A stretch of 64,000 bases of DNA from Cladocopium goreaui (GCA_947184155.2 CAMXCT020000901.1:62001-126000), one strand, 5' to 3'. Positions 31,250-42,092 are shown, counted from the stretch's first letter. Notes: a model not told the origin generated them from the sequence alone. Translations and numbers: made by a program.

Positions 31250-32587
31250 TCAGACGAGTGGAGAGAAAGTCCAGGCAGGATAAAGATCTGATGCAACGGA
31301 AACCGCACAGACACGGCGGAGGCCAGGCTGAAGAGCATGCGATGCAGATCTCCCCTTGGACAAAGCCCCTCTACACACTGCTGAATCCACAAAATTTGCA
31401 AAACGCACAGAAAAGAAGTTTTCGGCAACCTCAGCCATGTTGGAGACTGTGGAACCAAGTTTAAGCACATTGATATGCCCTTCGCGTTTCCAGTGCCAGG
31501 AGCGCACAACCTTCCAATCAGAAGCACACATGACCTCGTTGGACAAGACAGATTCCAAGAAATCCACACACGGTGAAAGTCTCTCAGAGACATCCAAGAT
31601 ATCCAAGCTGCGCTTGTACGCAAGTGCCAAATGATCCGCCAAGGCATCTGTATAGACAGCAGAAGCTTTTAAAGAGCCCTGAACCCTGACATGAGAATGT
31701 CCTCCACAGCACCGTACTTCCATAGCGACAGTGTCCAGCAAAAAGCACCAAAAGCTATTCTTTCTTGTGAATAGATTGAAACATGCACGAGGCAATGACC
31801 GCCTCCGGGAACCCTTGGTCCAGAGGTCAAGCCAACACATCTTACTCAGCCTGCTCTGCTCGGCTCCACAAGGGCGTCGACAACGTCTTCCAACCCTAAG
31901 CAAACAGAGAGCCCTAAAAGCCAAAGTGTTGCCAAGGAGAGTCTCAGGGGGAAGTCGATCAAAACCCGAAGGCAAGGCGTAGGATCTGACTGCAGGGTGA
32001 CCCGCTGGTGAGAAGGAAGTGCATGGAGGAGCCACCAAGAATGAGCGGAAACGCCCTTCTTCCAACATGTATATCATCCATTCCATCAAGCGCAAGGAAG
32101 TCAGGTCATAGTGAGCACTCTCCGACAAATCCAACACAGGGGCAACGGAGTATCCAAGACGTGACAACGCATCACCAACCTTGCCAGCACCTCCACAGAT
32201 CTCGACAAAAACAAAATACATGAGGGGTGACTTCTTGATGCTTTCAGGCTCAGGAAAAGGTGACTCTCCATCGATATCATCATCATTTTCACCTATCTGT
32301 CGCAAGATAGCATTGAATGGATTATTGAAGTGGGTGTGGCTCCCCTTGCGGTCGGCGTCGACCCAAATGGACATGTGCACTTCAGGGTCAACCGAGGCCG
32401 TGATGATGGCACCCTTCTGATTCGAAGCATCAGTTGCAAACACACGGTCCAAAAGGCCTGCAGTGATGTTTGTAAAAACCAAAGGGGCAACAGCTCCTAG
32501 CATAGCCAACTCGTTTGCTACGGCACGTGGCAGAGGCCTAAGCTCATTCAAACCGCCAACAAGACACTCATTAGCCAACCGAAACAT
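31250..32587 (-). pseudogene. RNase H with a nested methyltransferase-like domain
   Basis: A 445-codon frame. Residues 48-97 open RNase H: VFATDASNQKGAI gives the first catalytic Asp (residue 53). Residues about 125-330 are a methyltransferase-like domain: FVEICGGAGKVGDALSRLGY resembles motif I of cytosine-C5 methyltransferases, APPCTSFSPAG (187-189 is the PPC of motif IV) and EQSRLSKM (243-250) follows. RNase H then resumes: HINVLKL (371-377) is where HINxLE carries the catalytic Glu, here Lys 376, and NFVDS gives Asp 401. The frame stops one codon after FSPL; shifting by one base restores LNYADDPSRD, the last catalytic block. So RNase H is split by the inserted domain and also damaged in this copy. 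C5-methyltransferases captured by retrotransposons have been reported in dinoflagellates; whether this domain is one of them is inference. Confidence 0.7.
31598..32215 (-). other. Methyltransferase-like domain inside RNase H
   Basis: This is the part of the 31250-32587 frame with the glycine-rich nucleotide-binding loop (EICGGAGKVG), the acidic residues after the next strand (PVLDLSES), the PPC loop with the candidate catalytic Cys, and EQSRLSKM where C5 enzymes have ENV. The C-terminal target-recognition part typical of C5 enzymes is not evident. The stretch from residue 229 to 285 looks scrambled by compensating frameshifts (LLRVGRRCRRPCGAEQ and RRRSLPRACF are out of pattern), so the domain is probably non-functional here. 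Confidence 0.55.
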
Positions 32588-32589
32588 GT

Positions 32590-34240
32590 CATCGATGATG
32601 CATGGAAAAACACTTCCGATACTGCAAGACTGAAACCCAATTTCCAGCCAACCGGCTCAGTACCTTCCCATTGACAATTGACAGCAGGAAGACATGCAGC
32701 ACGCAATGACAGGACCGACAAAGCAAGCCTCTTTGCAACGGGAGCTCCAACCGGGATGTAGCCAAGGCGAACATTCTCCGGGCAAGATCGCACTTCAGCA
32801 CCATCAGCCTTGAAGGTATGGGCTGCCACAACATCTTTTTCAGGTGAGCCTAGGAGCTGCTCTGAAGATTAAATTCCAGGGGCAGATTCCAAAGAGCGAA
32901 AGGCAAAATTGGCACAACTGGCTCGGCCCCAACTGCAAAGTAATCATCAATCACCAAAGCTTCAAGGCGAGAGCCTATCGGGAAAGGCTTATTTCCCTGT
33001 AACCGGGTCTAAGGAATCAAAAGCCCACCACGCTCAAGCAAAACCTCATGACTCCTCAAAGCAAACTCAACACCGAGATGGTCGCCCTGGAAAAGTGAGC
33101 GAAAAGCCACAAAAACAGAAGGGGCCATTCTTTGGCACATTACACCTAGATATACCACCTCTAAAACCATCTCCAAGCTGCTCCCTCTTCGGTCGTTTTT
33201 GCAAGGCAATCTCAGCTTCGAGAGCAGCGTAAGCATGGGTCTGAGAAAAAGCTGAGCTGGGGAAAGCAACAGAAAGCATGTTGCTCTGGGCTCTGGCATC
33301 AGTGACCTTGGCTTGGTGATAAAAATCACGACGATCAGTTTTTGAACCTCTAACGCGCTGGGTGAACTTTGGGATTGAAAGTAAAACCAACTGATGCCCC
33401 TGAGGCAAAAACCTTGAAGGCCCATCAACATGCAGCTCAGCTAAATTGGGGATTCTTCGATCTCCAATCTGTCTGTCACACTCCGCATTCTTGAAACAGT
33501 TGAAGACACGGCAGAAAAGACCTGGTCGTTTAGGCTCAGGGTACAAAGCAAGTAGATTCTTGGCATCCCAAATCAAAGCCAAGTTTTCAGACTCCGCAAG
33601 ATCGTCCGACTCAAAAGAAGGAAGTCCATCAGAACACAGAGACAGGCCATGATGCAGGAACGCAGGCTCTTGAAATGGCAGCCACCACACGCCATCAAGA
33701 AAAGATTCCATAGACCACTGACCCTCTCAAATCCTCAGACGATCTGCACAAAGAGATCTGTAGGGAGTCAGCTCAGGAACTCATCCCTATTGAGAAGGTT
33801 GGGGTCTTCTCGAAAGGGCTCTCGCCCACGCTGCATGTACCCGGAGGCAAAAGCGGGGCATGTTTCACAAAACTGCTCAAGCTGAAAAACACTCGTCCAG
33901 GACAGCACCACACACAGTGATAGATCTCCTCAGGTGGTCAAACACCTTAAGCTGTTTCGCAGTGGGGGTCCTCCTGAGCTCATCACATGTCGGCCACCTT
34001 GACAGATACAAAAAGTCCAAGACCAAAAGCCACATATTGATAAGGCGAGAGTGGCAAACAGAAGTCCAACGACGATGTGACAAACCAGGGCCGCTCGACA
34101 AAAAGCAATCCAAAGAAGCCAAAGGGAGCGGAAACACTGTGGAAGACGTCTCTAAGGAACGCCGCACAACTGCGAAAGAACGACGAAGACAAAAAGCTAG
34201 CTTTGTGCGTGTCTTCAAAATCCACCTAGGCAAACAAGCA
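32590..34240 (-). pseudogene. Reverse transcriptase region of the first YR retroelement
   Basis: Parts appear in successive frames. The N-terminal extension (about 34240-33877) has LINMWLLVLDFLYLSRW. Fingers and palm (33711-33067) have FNCFKNAECDRQIGDRRIPN and the motif A-like GSKTDRRDFYHQ with the first catalytic Asp. A shifted frame (about 33110-33009) has FQGDHLGVEFALRSHEVLLE. Motif C, VIDDYFAVGAEP, lies at about 32957-32922 and keeps the paired Asp residues. The thumb (about 32830-32590) has GAPVAKRLALSVLSLRAACL, then GNWVSVLQYRKC. All expected blocks are present in order, with at least four frame changes, so the enzyme is recognisable but broken as read. Confidence 0.75.
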
Positions 34241-34400
34241 ATCCACTTGCCAAGGCTTATACTCAACCTGAGTGGGTTTGACTCCGGCCCCACATCAGGT
34301 GTATCCATGCAACCTGTAGAACTAGGCAACCTCATGCCTCCTCCTGGTCCTGCTTGCTTTGACTTGCACCTTTCCCTCCCCACTTGCCCTTTTTCTTTGG

Positions 34401-34835
34401 CTAAGGCTTTGGTTTTGGAGCCTCGTCTGAGTTCTGACCACCGAATGTCCCTGGCCTTGAGACGTTTCCCATCTCTGCGCGCTTTGCAGTACTGGTGTCC
34501 AACTCCGTCAAGTAAGCCAGGGCAACCGTGATCCATCTCTGGTCTGCTAGGGGAGAGAACGCCCTGCTTCGTGACAACATGCTCACCGGGCGATGGGTGA
34601 AGACACTGGCTGGAGGTTCCTCGGCAAGACATAACACCTGAGCTAAGTCGAACCGACCCTGATCCATGCAAGCCTGATCCAGTGCTACCGACAACAGTGC
34701 TACGGCATCCTTTGCTGCATCCCACTTGCTTGCTTGCATGAAGTCCATTATTGTCATCACCTGGAACTGAAGGGCCCCTAGATCCTTGTGTTTCCCGTAA
34801 CCTCCATATCTCTCCAAGTATTGAGTTCCTGACAC
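34401..34835 (-). pseudogene. gag-like C-terminal segment of the first YR retroelement
   Basis: The minus strand reads GTQYLERYGGYGKHKDLGAL, then MDFMQASKWDAAKDAVALLS and a C-terminal block with WITVALAYLTELDTSTAKR. This helical block, with a YLERYGG start and an ALAYLKELD-like end, is a recurrent gag-associated segment in dinoflagellate YR elements (from memory). The preceding stretch in another frame (MFFNSVLSQMAAYAASHRFS, about 34.92-34.86 kb) belongs to it, so a frameshift lies near 34.84 kb. Confidence 0.6.
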
Positions 34836-35036
34836 TCCTCTGGCTAAGAGTTCCTCCGGAGAACCTGTGGCTGGCTGCGTAGGCTGCCATCTGACTCAAC
34901 ACACTGTTGAAAAACATGCCCTTCTGGAGAGCAGCTCGGCCTGAAGCTTTGCCCCCCCTGCCGCCCCCCGAGTCCCTGCCCCACTCCCAGCACCCACCAA
35001 ATTCACCAGACCCAACAACTCCGTCAAGGCTTGAGC

Positions 35037-36620
35037 TTAAACCATGACTGCCCCAGCAAGAGGATCTGACGAGGTAGATGGGGGAGGCTGAAGCTTCTCT
35101 GATTCCAATTCCAAGAGATGGGGAGGCTTCGTGGTAGGAGATGGCAACAGTCCAGGATGAGATGGGGCCACAGTGCGAGCAGGAGCCCCCAGCATTTTTG
35201 CAATTGCCTGGGGCTGATTCAACGGCTGATTCAAGGAGGCTGAGATAGGCTGGCGTAGAACAGAGCAAGGGTGCAAGCTGGACTGAGACGGTATCGCGAC
35301 CAACTGTTGCTCGAGAACTTGCTGACGCTGTGTCAACGCCTGCAGCTGGGAAGACATGCCCTGATTTGGCTCCAGCACCTGTTGAAGAGCTGAGGCAAGA
35401 GTGGCTACGGTGGGCTTTTTGGCGGCAACGGAGGGCCGATCTGGCCAATGCACTGGAGTGCGTCTTTCTTTCCTCCTCGTGCTTTGGGGGGTGTCTAGAT
35501 CTGAGGCTCCGTTGGCTTGAAGAAGCTCCTTGGGAACATCCCCCTCTTCCAGATCTGGAGGGGAAGGGATGCTGTAGGGCTGTTCGAGATCGAAAGAGAA
35601 GTTGATCTCTTCGAATTCCAAGGGCAGGCGCATTTGCTGAACCACTGACTCCTGAAAATCCACAACCAACACCGAGGCTTGAACGCCAGTAGGAGACAGA
35701 GAGCCATTGTCGAGGACAGCCAAGGGAACCACCACCAACGTAGAAGGACCAACGCTCTTCCGGCAAAAATCCAAGAGGAAGGGCTGGGAGGAAACGGCGG
35801 GACGGCGTTGCAAAACCAAAGTCAGCACTTCTCCTCCATCCTCCTCCAACACAGGCCATTCCAACATGTAGGGCTCGACGTCGTGAGTCAGAGGAACCAA
35901 GGAGTCCAAAGTCAAAGCTGAAGCTGAGGCCATGATGACACTCACTGGGCAATGCGCCAGTCAGGGAAGCCGGCAGCTTCCGAGTAGATTCGAGCCTCGA
36001 GCTCGCTGGGGAAGGATTGCGAAATGGCAGTGGATTCAGCCAAGTCACCGATGAGCTTCCAGTAGCTGGCAGCAGATTTGAAGATGGTAGGAAATTCAAG
36101 TCCAGGTGCTGACGCAACACTGTAGAAACGAGAACGCAAATCCAAAACAGGGGTCCTGTTGGGACTACCAATCCTCTTCTGTAACACTGCTTGGGCCCAG
36201 CTTCCAGCAGTCCAGGCTCTTTGGATACGGTCACGGCCAGACCAAGAGGATCCACACAGACGCGACGACTCACGAAGCAACCGCTCAGGACAGCCAGGAA
36301 ACGAACACAAGATGGAATCCCGAGTCTCAGCACGGCCAGGGGTAGACACAGCAGTAGGAACAGCACGTGACGAGCCCGCGTCAGACACCAACTTTCAACT
36401 CAAAAGACGCCTCAGACCGATCAGGAAAGGGACCAGGCTCAAACAGAGCAATATGCCTAAGCAGATCAGCAGCAAGTCCAGAAGAGTGGGCAGGAGCCCT
36501 GATGTCAACCGAAAGCCTACCTGGCAGCTGGATATGAAGTTTAATCTCTCCGTCGTGGTCGGTGGAGAGGGATCTGCTGATGCAGGTAAGAAGCAAGGAC
36601 TTGGGATCGACTCGGACGAG
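35037..36620 (-). pseudogene. gag-like region of the first YR retroelement, three frames
   Basis: Segment one (about 36620-36381) reads GRLSVDIRAPAHSSGLAADL and ends in SEASFEL. Segment two (36391-35942) holds RIQRAWTAGSWAQAVLQKRI and later SAASYWKLIGDLAESTAISQ, then FPSELEARIY. Segment three (35945-35037) is a Pro/Gln-rich region with a short coiled-coil-like stretch (LQALTQRQQVLEQQLVAIPS). The blocks match, from memory, the N-terminal part of polyproteins widespread in Symbiodinium. Frames change at about 36.385 and 35.944 kb; the second junction (CAG^TGAGTG) could also be an intron or a simple indel. Confidence 0.62.
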
Positions 36621-36839
36621 CCGGAGGGGAAAAACCGACACACCAGAAGGCCAAAAGGATGGAAACCACCCAGACAAAAGACCCAAAAGGTAGGAACACA
36701 GGACCAACCCCACTGAAGGCTGCGTGCAATACGCAGGACACCCCAGGCCCCAGAAGTTTGCCCGCAAGCCTTCGAAGGCAATGCTAAGGGCAGAGGAAAA
36801 GCCCATCAGGCTTTGAGCCGGAAACATCCAGTTGAAGTC

Positions 36840-37857
36840 TTGCTGTCATATATATATATATATATACATATGTGTGTGTGTGTATATGTCTAAGTCCGTC
36901 CAATAAGGTCTAGTGCAATGAGCTGGGTGAATGGCTTGCAAGGGCCACACCACAAGGCGGAATGACAAACACTTTCTCTAAAGACGGCAGCGGTTCGTGG
37001 TTGAGTTGCTTCCGGTGAAAACACAGCAAGTGCGCTGCCAAGTGTGCGCGGGCACACACGCACACACACACACACAATGCAGTGCATGATCCAGACTTGA
37101 TGTGCTGGGATTTTTTGGACTTTGGCAGGTAGGTGGTGCTCGCGCCACTTTCGAAGCGCCAGGAAACCCAATGCAATCTGCAAAGGCTAGTTGCTTACTG
37201 CAGAAGGGGGGGTGGCGCTTCGCGGCACAGAGACTACGCTGGCCGGCTAGCTGGGCTAAAGGTTCGGTTTTGAAGCTCAGAAGCTCTGTCTGCCGTTTTG
37301 AAGAAACAGTACGTTGCCTTCTGCCCAGCTTTCTCACCCATAAAGTAAAGTTGTGGGCAAACCTGTTGAGTCTTGACCACTATCAGTGTATCAAGAGTGA
37401 AACTCACATAATACTGCCTCGTTTAATACGCTAACATCGCATTCCTTGAGCAAATCGTCTCAAGATGCTCAAACCCTGCTGTGCTGAGTAAGAGCAGTTG
37501 CCATGATTTCAAGTGCATGCAGATTCGGCACGTGTAATGCCTGCTGCACTCACTCCTATCAAGGGCACTTTTGTGTGCACGCATAGTAGGCCAAGAATGT
37601 TAAAGTGTAGATTCATAGCCTCCAGTCCCAAATCGCTGCAGAGCCACATCACAAATAGGTCAAGATGCAAACACACAATTGCGAGTACAAGTGCGAGTAC
37701 AAGTGCAAGTACAAGTACAAGCAAACATGAGCAAACCCGCAACAGGCAAGCCAGCTTGCCAGGGAGCAACCAAGGAGCGAGCCAGAAAGCAATCTTTCCA
37801 ACGCGGCAATTTGAAAGTAAAATTGCAACCAAGCAATCAGCTAGCCGCATATAACTA
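36840..37857. other. No supportable gene
   Basis: Begins with (AT)n/(GT)n at about 36.85-36.89 kb and has a (CA)n at about 37.05-37.08 kb. Frames on both strands at 36.98-37.43 kb are open but show no motif. An AAGTGCGAGTACAAGTGCAA-type repeat lies at about 37.68-37.72 kb. Confidence 0.5.
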
Positions 37858-38492
37858 AGAAGGAAGCTCGCAAGCAAGCAAGCAAGCCGCAAGCAAGGAA
37901 GGTAGGAAGCATGGAAGCACGCAGGCAAGCAAGCAAGCAAGCAAGCAAGGAAGGAAGGTAGGAAGCAAGGAAGCACGCAGGCAAGCAAGCAAGGAAGTAA
38001 GCAAGGAAGCAAGGAAGCAAGCAAGTAAGGAAGCAAGGAAGCAAGCAAGTAAGCAAGGGAGCAAGCAAGGAAGCAAGGAAGCAAGCAAGGAAGCAAGAAG
38101 GAAGCAAGGAAGCAAGGAAGCAAGCAAGGAAGCAAGGAAGCAAGCTAGGACCTAGGAAGCAAGCAAGGAAGCAGGCAAGGAAGCAAGAAAGCAAGGAAGC
38201 AAGCAAGGAAGCAAGCAAGGAAGCAAGGAAGCAAGGAAGCAAGCCAGGAAGCAAGGAAGCAAGCAAGGAAGCAAGGAAGCAAGGAAGCAAGGAAGCAAGG
38301 AAGCAAGCAAGCAAGCAAGCAAGAAAGGAAGCAAGCAAGGAAGCAAGGGAGCAAGCAAGGAAGCAAGGAAGCAAGCAAGGAAGCAAGGAAGCAAGCAAGG
38401 AAGCAAGGAAGCAAGCAAGCAAGCAAGGAAGCAAGGAAGCAAGCAAGGAAGCAAGCAAGGAAGCAAGTAAGGAAGCAAGCAAGGCAGCAAGG

Positions 38493-38523
<31 letters not shown>

Positions 38524-39926
38524 GAAGCAAGCACGCAAGCAAGGAAGCAAGCAAGCAAGGAAGCAAGGAAGCAAGCAAGGAAGCAAGCAAGGAAGCAAGG
38601 AAGCAAGGAAGCAAGCAAGGCATTAAGCAAGGAAGCAAGGAAGGAAGCAAGGAAGCAAGGAAGCAAGCCAGGAAGCAAGGAAGCAAGGAAGCAAGCAAGG
38701 AAGCAAGGAAGCAAGCAAGGAAGCAAGGAAGCAAGGAAGCAAGCAAGGAAGCAAGGAAGCAAGGAAGCAAGGCAAGCAAGCAAGGAAGCAAGCAAGGAAG
38801 CAAGCAAGCAAGCAAGGAAGCAAGGAAGCAAGCAAGGAAGCAAGAAAGCAAGGAAGCAAGAAAGCAAGGAAGCAAGGAAGCAAGCCAGGAAGCAAGCCAG
38901 GAAGCAAGGAAGCAAGCAAGGAAGCAAGGAAGCAAGGAAGCAAGCAAGCAAGCAAGGAAGCAAGCAAGCAAGCAAGGAAGCAAGGAAGCAAGGAAGCAAG
39001 GAAGCAAGGAAGCAAGCAAGGAAGCAAGGAAGCAAGCAAGGAAGCAAGCAAGGAAGCAAGGAAGCAAGCAAGGAAGCAAGCAAGGAAGCAAGCAAGGAAG
39101 CAAGGAAGCAAGCAAGGAAGCAAGCAAGGAAGCAAGAAAGGAAGCAAGCAAGGCAGCAAGGAAGCAAGCAAGCAAGCAAGGAAGGAAGCAAGGAAGCAAG
39201 CACGCAAGCAAGGAAGCAAGGAAGCAAGGAAGCAAGCAAGCAAGGAAGCAAGGAAGCAAGGAAGCAAGGAAGCAAGGAAGCAAGCAAGGAAGCAAGAAAG
39301 CAAGGAAGCAAGAAAGCAAGGAAGCAAGGAAGCAAGCCAGGAAGCAAGCCAGGAAGCAAGGAAGCAAGCAAGGAAGCAAGGAAGCAAGGAAGCAAGGAAG
39401 CAAGCAAGCAAGGAAGCAAGCAAGCAAGCAAGGAAGCAAGGAAGCAAGGAAGCAAGGAAGCAAGGAAGCAAGCAAGGAAGCAAGGAAGCAAGCAAGGAAG
39501 CAAGCAAGGAAGCAAGGAAGCAAGCAAGGAAGCAAGCAAGGAAGCAAGCAAGGAAGCAAGGAAGCAAGCAAGGAAGCAAGCAAGGAAGCAAGAAAGGAAG
39601 CAAGCAAGGCAGCAAGGAAGCAAGCAAGCAAGCAAGCAAGCAAGGAAGCAAGGAAGCAAGCACGCAAGCAAGGAAGCAAGGAAGCAAGGAAGCAAGGATG
39701 CAAGCAAGGAAGCAAGGAAGCAAGGAAGCAAGGAAGCAAGGAAGCAAGGAAGCAAGGAAGCAAGGAAGGAAGCAAGCAAGGAAGCAAGGAAGCAAGGAAG
39801 CAAGGAAGCAGGCAAGGGAGCAAGCAAGGGAGCAAGGAAGGAAGCAAGGAAGCAAGGAAGCAAGGAAGCAAGGAAGCAAGGAAGCAAGCAAGGAAGCAAG
39901 GAAGGAAGCAAGCAAGCAGGCAATCA
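37858..39926. repeat. 2.1-kb GCAA/GGAA array
   Basis: An almost uninterrupted array of GCAAGGAA and GCAA units in irregular order, with longer-range near-repeats inside it (for example around 38.46-38.9 and 39.13-39.5 kb). The plus strand has almost no T. The minus strand is open in all three frames for up to 700 codons as Leu/Ala/Cys/Phe/Pro, purely because the 4-bp and 8-bp units lack stop codons. Confidence 0.97.
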
Positions 39927-40217
39927 AATTTCAACAAAACCAATTGAGCTATTTATCAATGCAACAAATGGGCTCTGTGCCAAGACAGGCCGAGCAGCAC
40001 GGCACACTTCGTTAACCCTAGAGAGATATTCATAGATGGTTCCTTCGCACACGACGCTCAAGCAGTGGCTACATGCTCTTTGGAAGATTTCGTCGACTGT
40101 GCAAAGGTTTCAAACTCACTAAGTCTGGTCGTGATTTGCATCGTAATCAAACGGTCAAAACGGTCAGACTTGACTTCCTTTAGCTGAACTTTGGCTGAAC
40201 TTTAGCTCATCAGTCTC

Positions 40218-40443
40218 TCATTCACTGGCCAAAGGCAACATGTCGTCCTTTGGAAATCCTGTGGCCTTCTTGGCTCTTGCCAAATAAATCGCACATGATT
40301 CACACAGAAAAACCTGAGAGCGTGGAAACTGAAAGCTTTTGAGAGGAATAGCATTGGCACAGCATTCGATAGCTTTTGCACAGCATTGGCACTGGATCCA
40401 GTACCAAGGAGCAGTGGCAGTCTCCATCACAGGACAGGATAGG
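40218..40443 (-). CDS. Candidate 3'-terminal exon, cysteine-rich (zinc-binding?)
   Basis: After an acceptor-like CTCACCTCAG the minus strand reads DLSCPVMETATAPWYWIQCQ, then CCAKAIECC and later VFLCESCAIYLARAKKATGF, to a stop at 40218. The W-x-Q-C-x2-C-x-K start resembles the beginning of a CW-type zinc finger and the later CxxC could complete a metal site, but the rest of the CW signature is not visible. It would be the last exon of a gene running from higher coordinates. Confidence 0.45.
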
Positions 40444-40529
40444 TCCTGAGGTGAGAGAAGAGGAGGCAGGCAGAAACTCATTCTGCACATTCTCAAGTGT
40501 TCAGATAGACATTTATTTGTAAATAAGAT

Positions 40530-40602
40530 ATACAAAGATATACAAAGATATACAAAGATATACAAAGATATACAAGATATGCAAAGATATGCAAAGATAT
40601 GC
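40530..40602. repeat. 11-bp tandem repeat (AGATATACAAA)
   Basis: Six to seven copies of AGATATACAAA/AGATATGCAAA at the left border of AT-rich DNA. Confidence 0.9.
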
Positions 40603-40662
40603 AAAACAGCAAATCATAAGATTTGCTCGCCCCAACCCGGACGTTGCTCCACACTTACAATC

Positions 40663-40672
40663 GTCATGATCG

Positions 40673-40708
<36 letters not shown>

Positions 40709-40745
40709 CATCATCACATCATCACATCATGATCATCATCACATG
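40663..40745. repeat. (ATC)n microsatellite
   Basis: ATC triplets with ACATC interruptions, directly adjacent to the 71-bp tandem repeat. Confidence 0.92.
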
Positions 40746-40748
40746 AAA

Positions 40749-41092
40749 ATCTGCCACCCCCTCTGAAAAATATGTTGACTGTGGTAAAAACATCAACTTT
40801 ATCTTCATGAGGGATCAAAATCCGCCACCCCCTATGAACAATATGTTCATTGGGGTAATGACATCAACTGTGTCTTCATAAGGGATCAAAATTCGCCACC
40901 CCCTATGAACAATATGTTGCTTGGGGTAAAAACATCAACTTTATCTTCATGAGGGATCAAAATCCGCCACCCCCTATGAACAATATGTTCATTGGGGTAA
41001 TGACATCAACTTTGTCTTCATAAGGGATCAAAATTCGCCACCCCCTATGAACAATTTGCTGATTGGGGTAAAACCATCAACTTTATCTTCAT
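40749..41092. repeat. About 4.7 copies of a 71-bp tandem repeat
   Basis: The unit contains CGCCACCCCCTATGAACAAT, then ATTGGGGTAA, ACATCAACTTTATCTTCATG and GGGATCAAAAT; copies start about 71 bp apart (for example 40823 and 40894). In reverse complement it is the same family as 19800-20052. Confidence 0.88.
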
Positions 41093-41769
41093 AGCCACCT
41101 AAAGTCAGACGCGGCGAAACGTCAGGGTTGCAGCGGACTTGTTTTAAGGTCCAATCATCTAGCAAACCTCCCACTGCAAGAGTGTCCATTGAGTCCATCG
41201 CTAGGCAGTGCTATTATTTCATATTATTTCCCTGTAATTAACCCCATTTACAGTCGACTGTCTGCGATGGAGCTGCAAGCGGACGTGCTTCTGATGTGTC
41301 ACACAGGAACTTCTAACACAGCAAAAGAGATCATGTCAAATCAAGTGCGGCTCAGACACATTCTGATCATAAGCGAAAAATTGCATAGCGCGACTCCAAA
41401 TGAATCAAGCACCTTCGAACTTCCTTGGATGTTGCCATGCTAGTTTCAAACAAGTCTGTCATTTATATATATATACCATTATATATACTTGAGAAAAGGG
41501 GGACGAAAGCCAGCCCCGCAAGGAAAGCCATTCTGTACATGTGATATACGTATTATATATATATATGTGCTTATCATGTACACATACATGTATATGTGTA
41601 TGTATGAATGTATACTATGAGGAGGATATACTATGGTACTCAACAAAGCCAATACACCACAACAGAAGTCACAAAAAAAATAAGCTTCGGTGGTATCCCC
41701 AATCGCCGCAACGTTTTATTTTTACAAATCTTTCTGAAGCGTGCTGCGAAGCCAAGCGCTGGAAACATC
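41093..41769. other. No supportable gene
   Basis: Short open frames only; (TA)n patches at about 41.46-41.49 and 41.55 kb. Confidence 0.5.
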
Positions 41770-42092
41770 AGCCTGCTCCAAAGCCTCCCAGCCCTTCTCC
41801 GGAACCTTCTCCTGAACCCTGTTGAACCTGATCTGGCTCTGCATCAAAGCGTCCCCGGAACCTTCTCCGGAACCTTCTCCGGAACCCTCTGCACCTGACC
41901 TGGCTCTGCACTAAAGCCTCCCAGGCCTTCTCCAGAACCTTCTACGGAACCCGTTGAACCTGACTTGGCTTTGCACCAAGGCTTCCTGGAACCTTTTCCG
42001 GAACCTTCTCCGGAACCCAGTTGAGTTTGACCTGGCTCTGCACCAAAGCCTCCCTGCACCAGTGCACACCGGAGCTATTCTGGGCTGAAGGC
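41770..42092. repeat. TCCGGAACCTTC minisatellite with unique tail
   Basis: Degenerate repeats of CCGGAACCTTCT and GAACCTGACCTGGCTCTGCA with CACCAAAGCCTCCC. It ends in a tail (about 42052-42090, GCACCAGTGCACACCGGAGC and onward) that recurs after the second array at 43170-43206. Confidence 0.8.

Larger units (their letters stand above)
29474..36830 (-). mobile_element. Decayed tyrosine-recombinase (DIRS-like) retroelement
   Basis: On the minus strand, from high to low coordinates, lie gag-like segments, reverse transcriptase, RNase H interrupted by a methyltransferase-like domain, and a tyrosine recombinase. This is the order of YR retrotransposons that integrate with a recombinase instead of a DDE integrase. 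Related elements are abundant in Symbiodinium. The frame changes at least eight times between gag and YR, so this copy cannot make the full polyprotein as read; indels from assembly could account for some of the changes. Its termini were not identified. AT/GT microsatellites lie near both outer limits (about 29.57 and 36.85 kb). Confidence 0.8.

Noticed and set aside
33877-36366. An 829-codon minus-strand frame as one protein
   Set aside because: Most of it is out of frame with the gag-like blocks. Only its part near 34.92-34.86 kb and its last 120 codons carry recognisable retroelement sequence.
37841-39943. A 700-codon minus-strand frame rich in Leu, Ala, Cys, Phe and Pro
   Set aside because: It is the translation of a GCAA/GGAA array that lacks stops in several frames at once; there is no complexity beyond the repeat.
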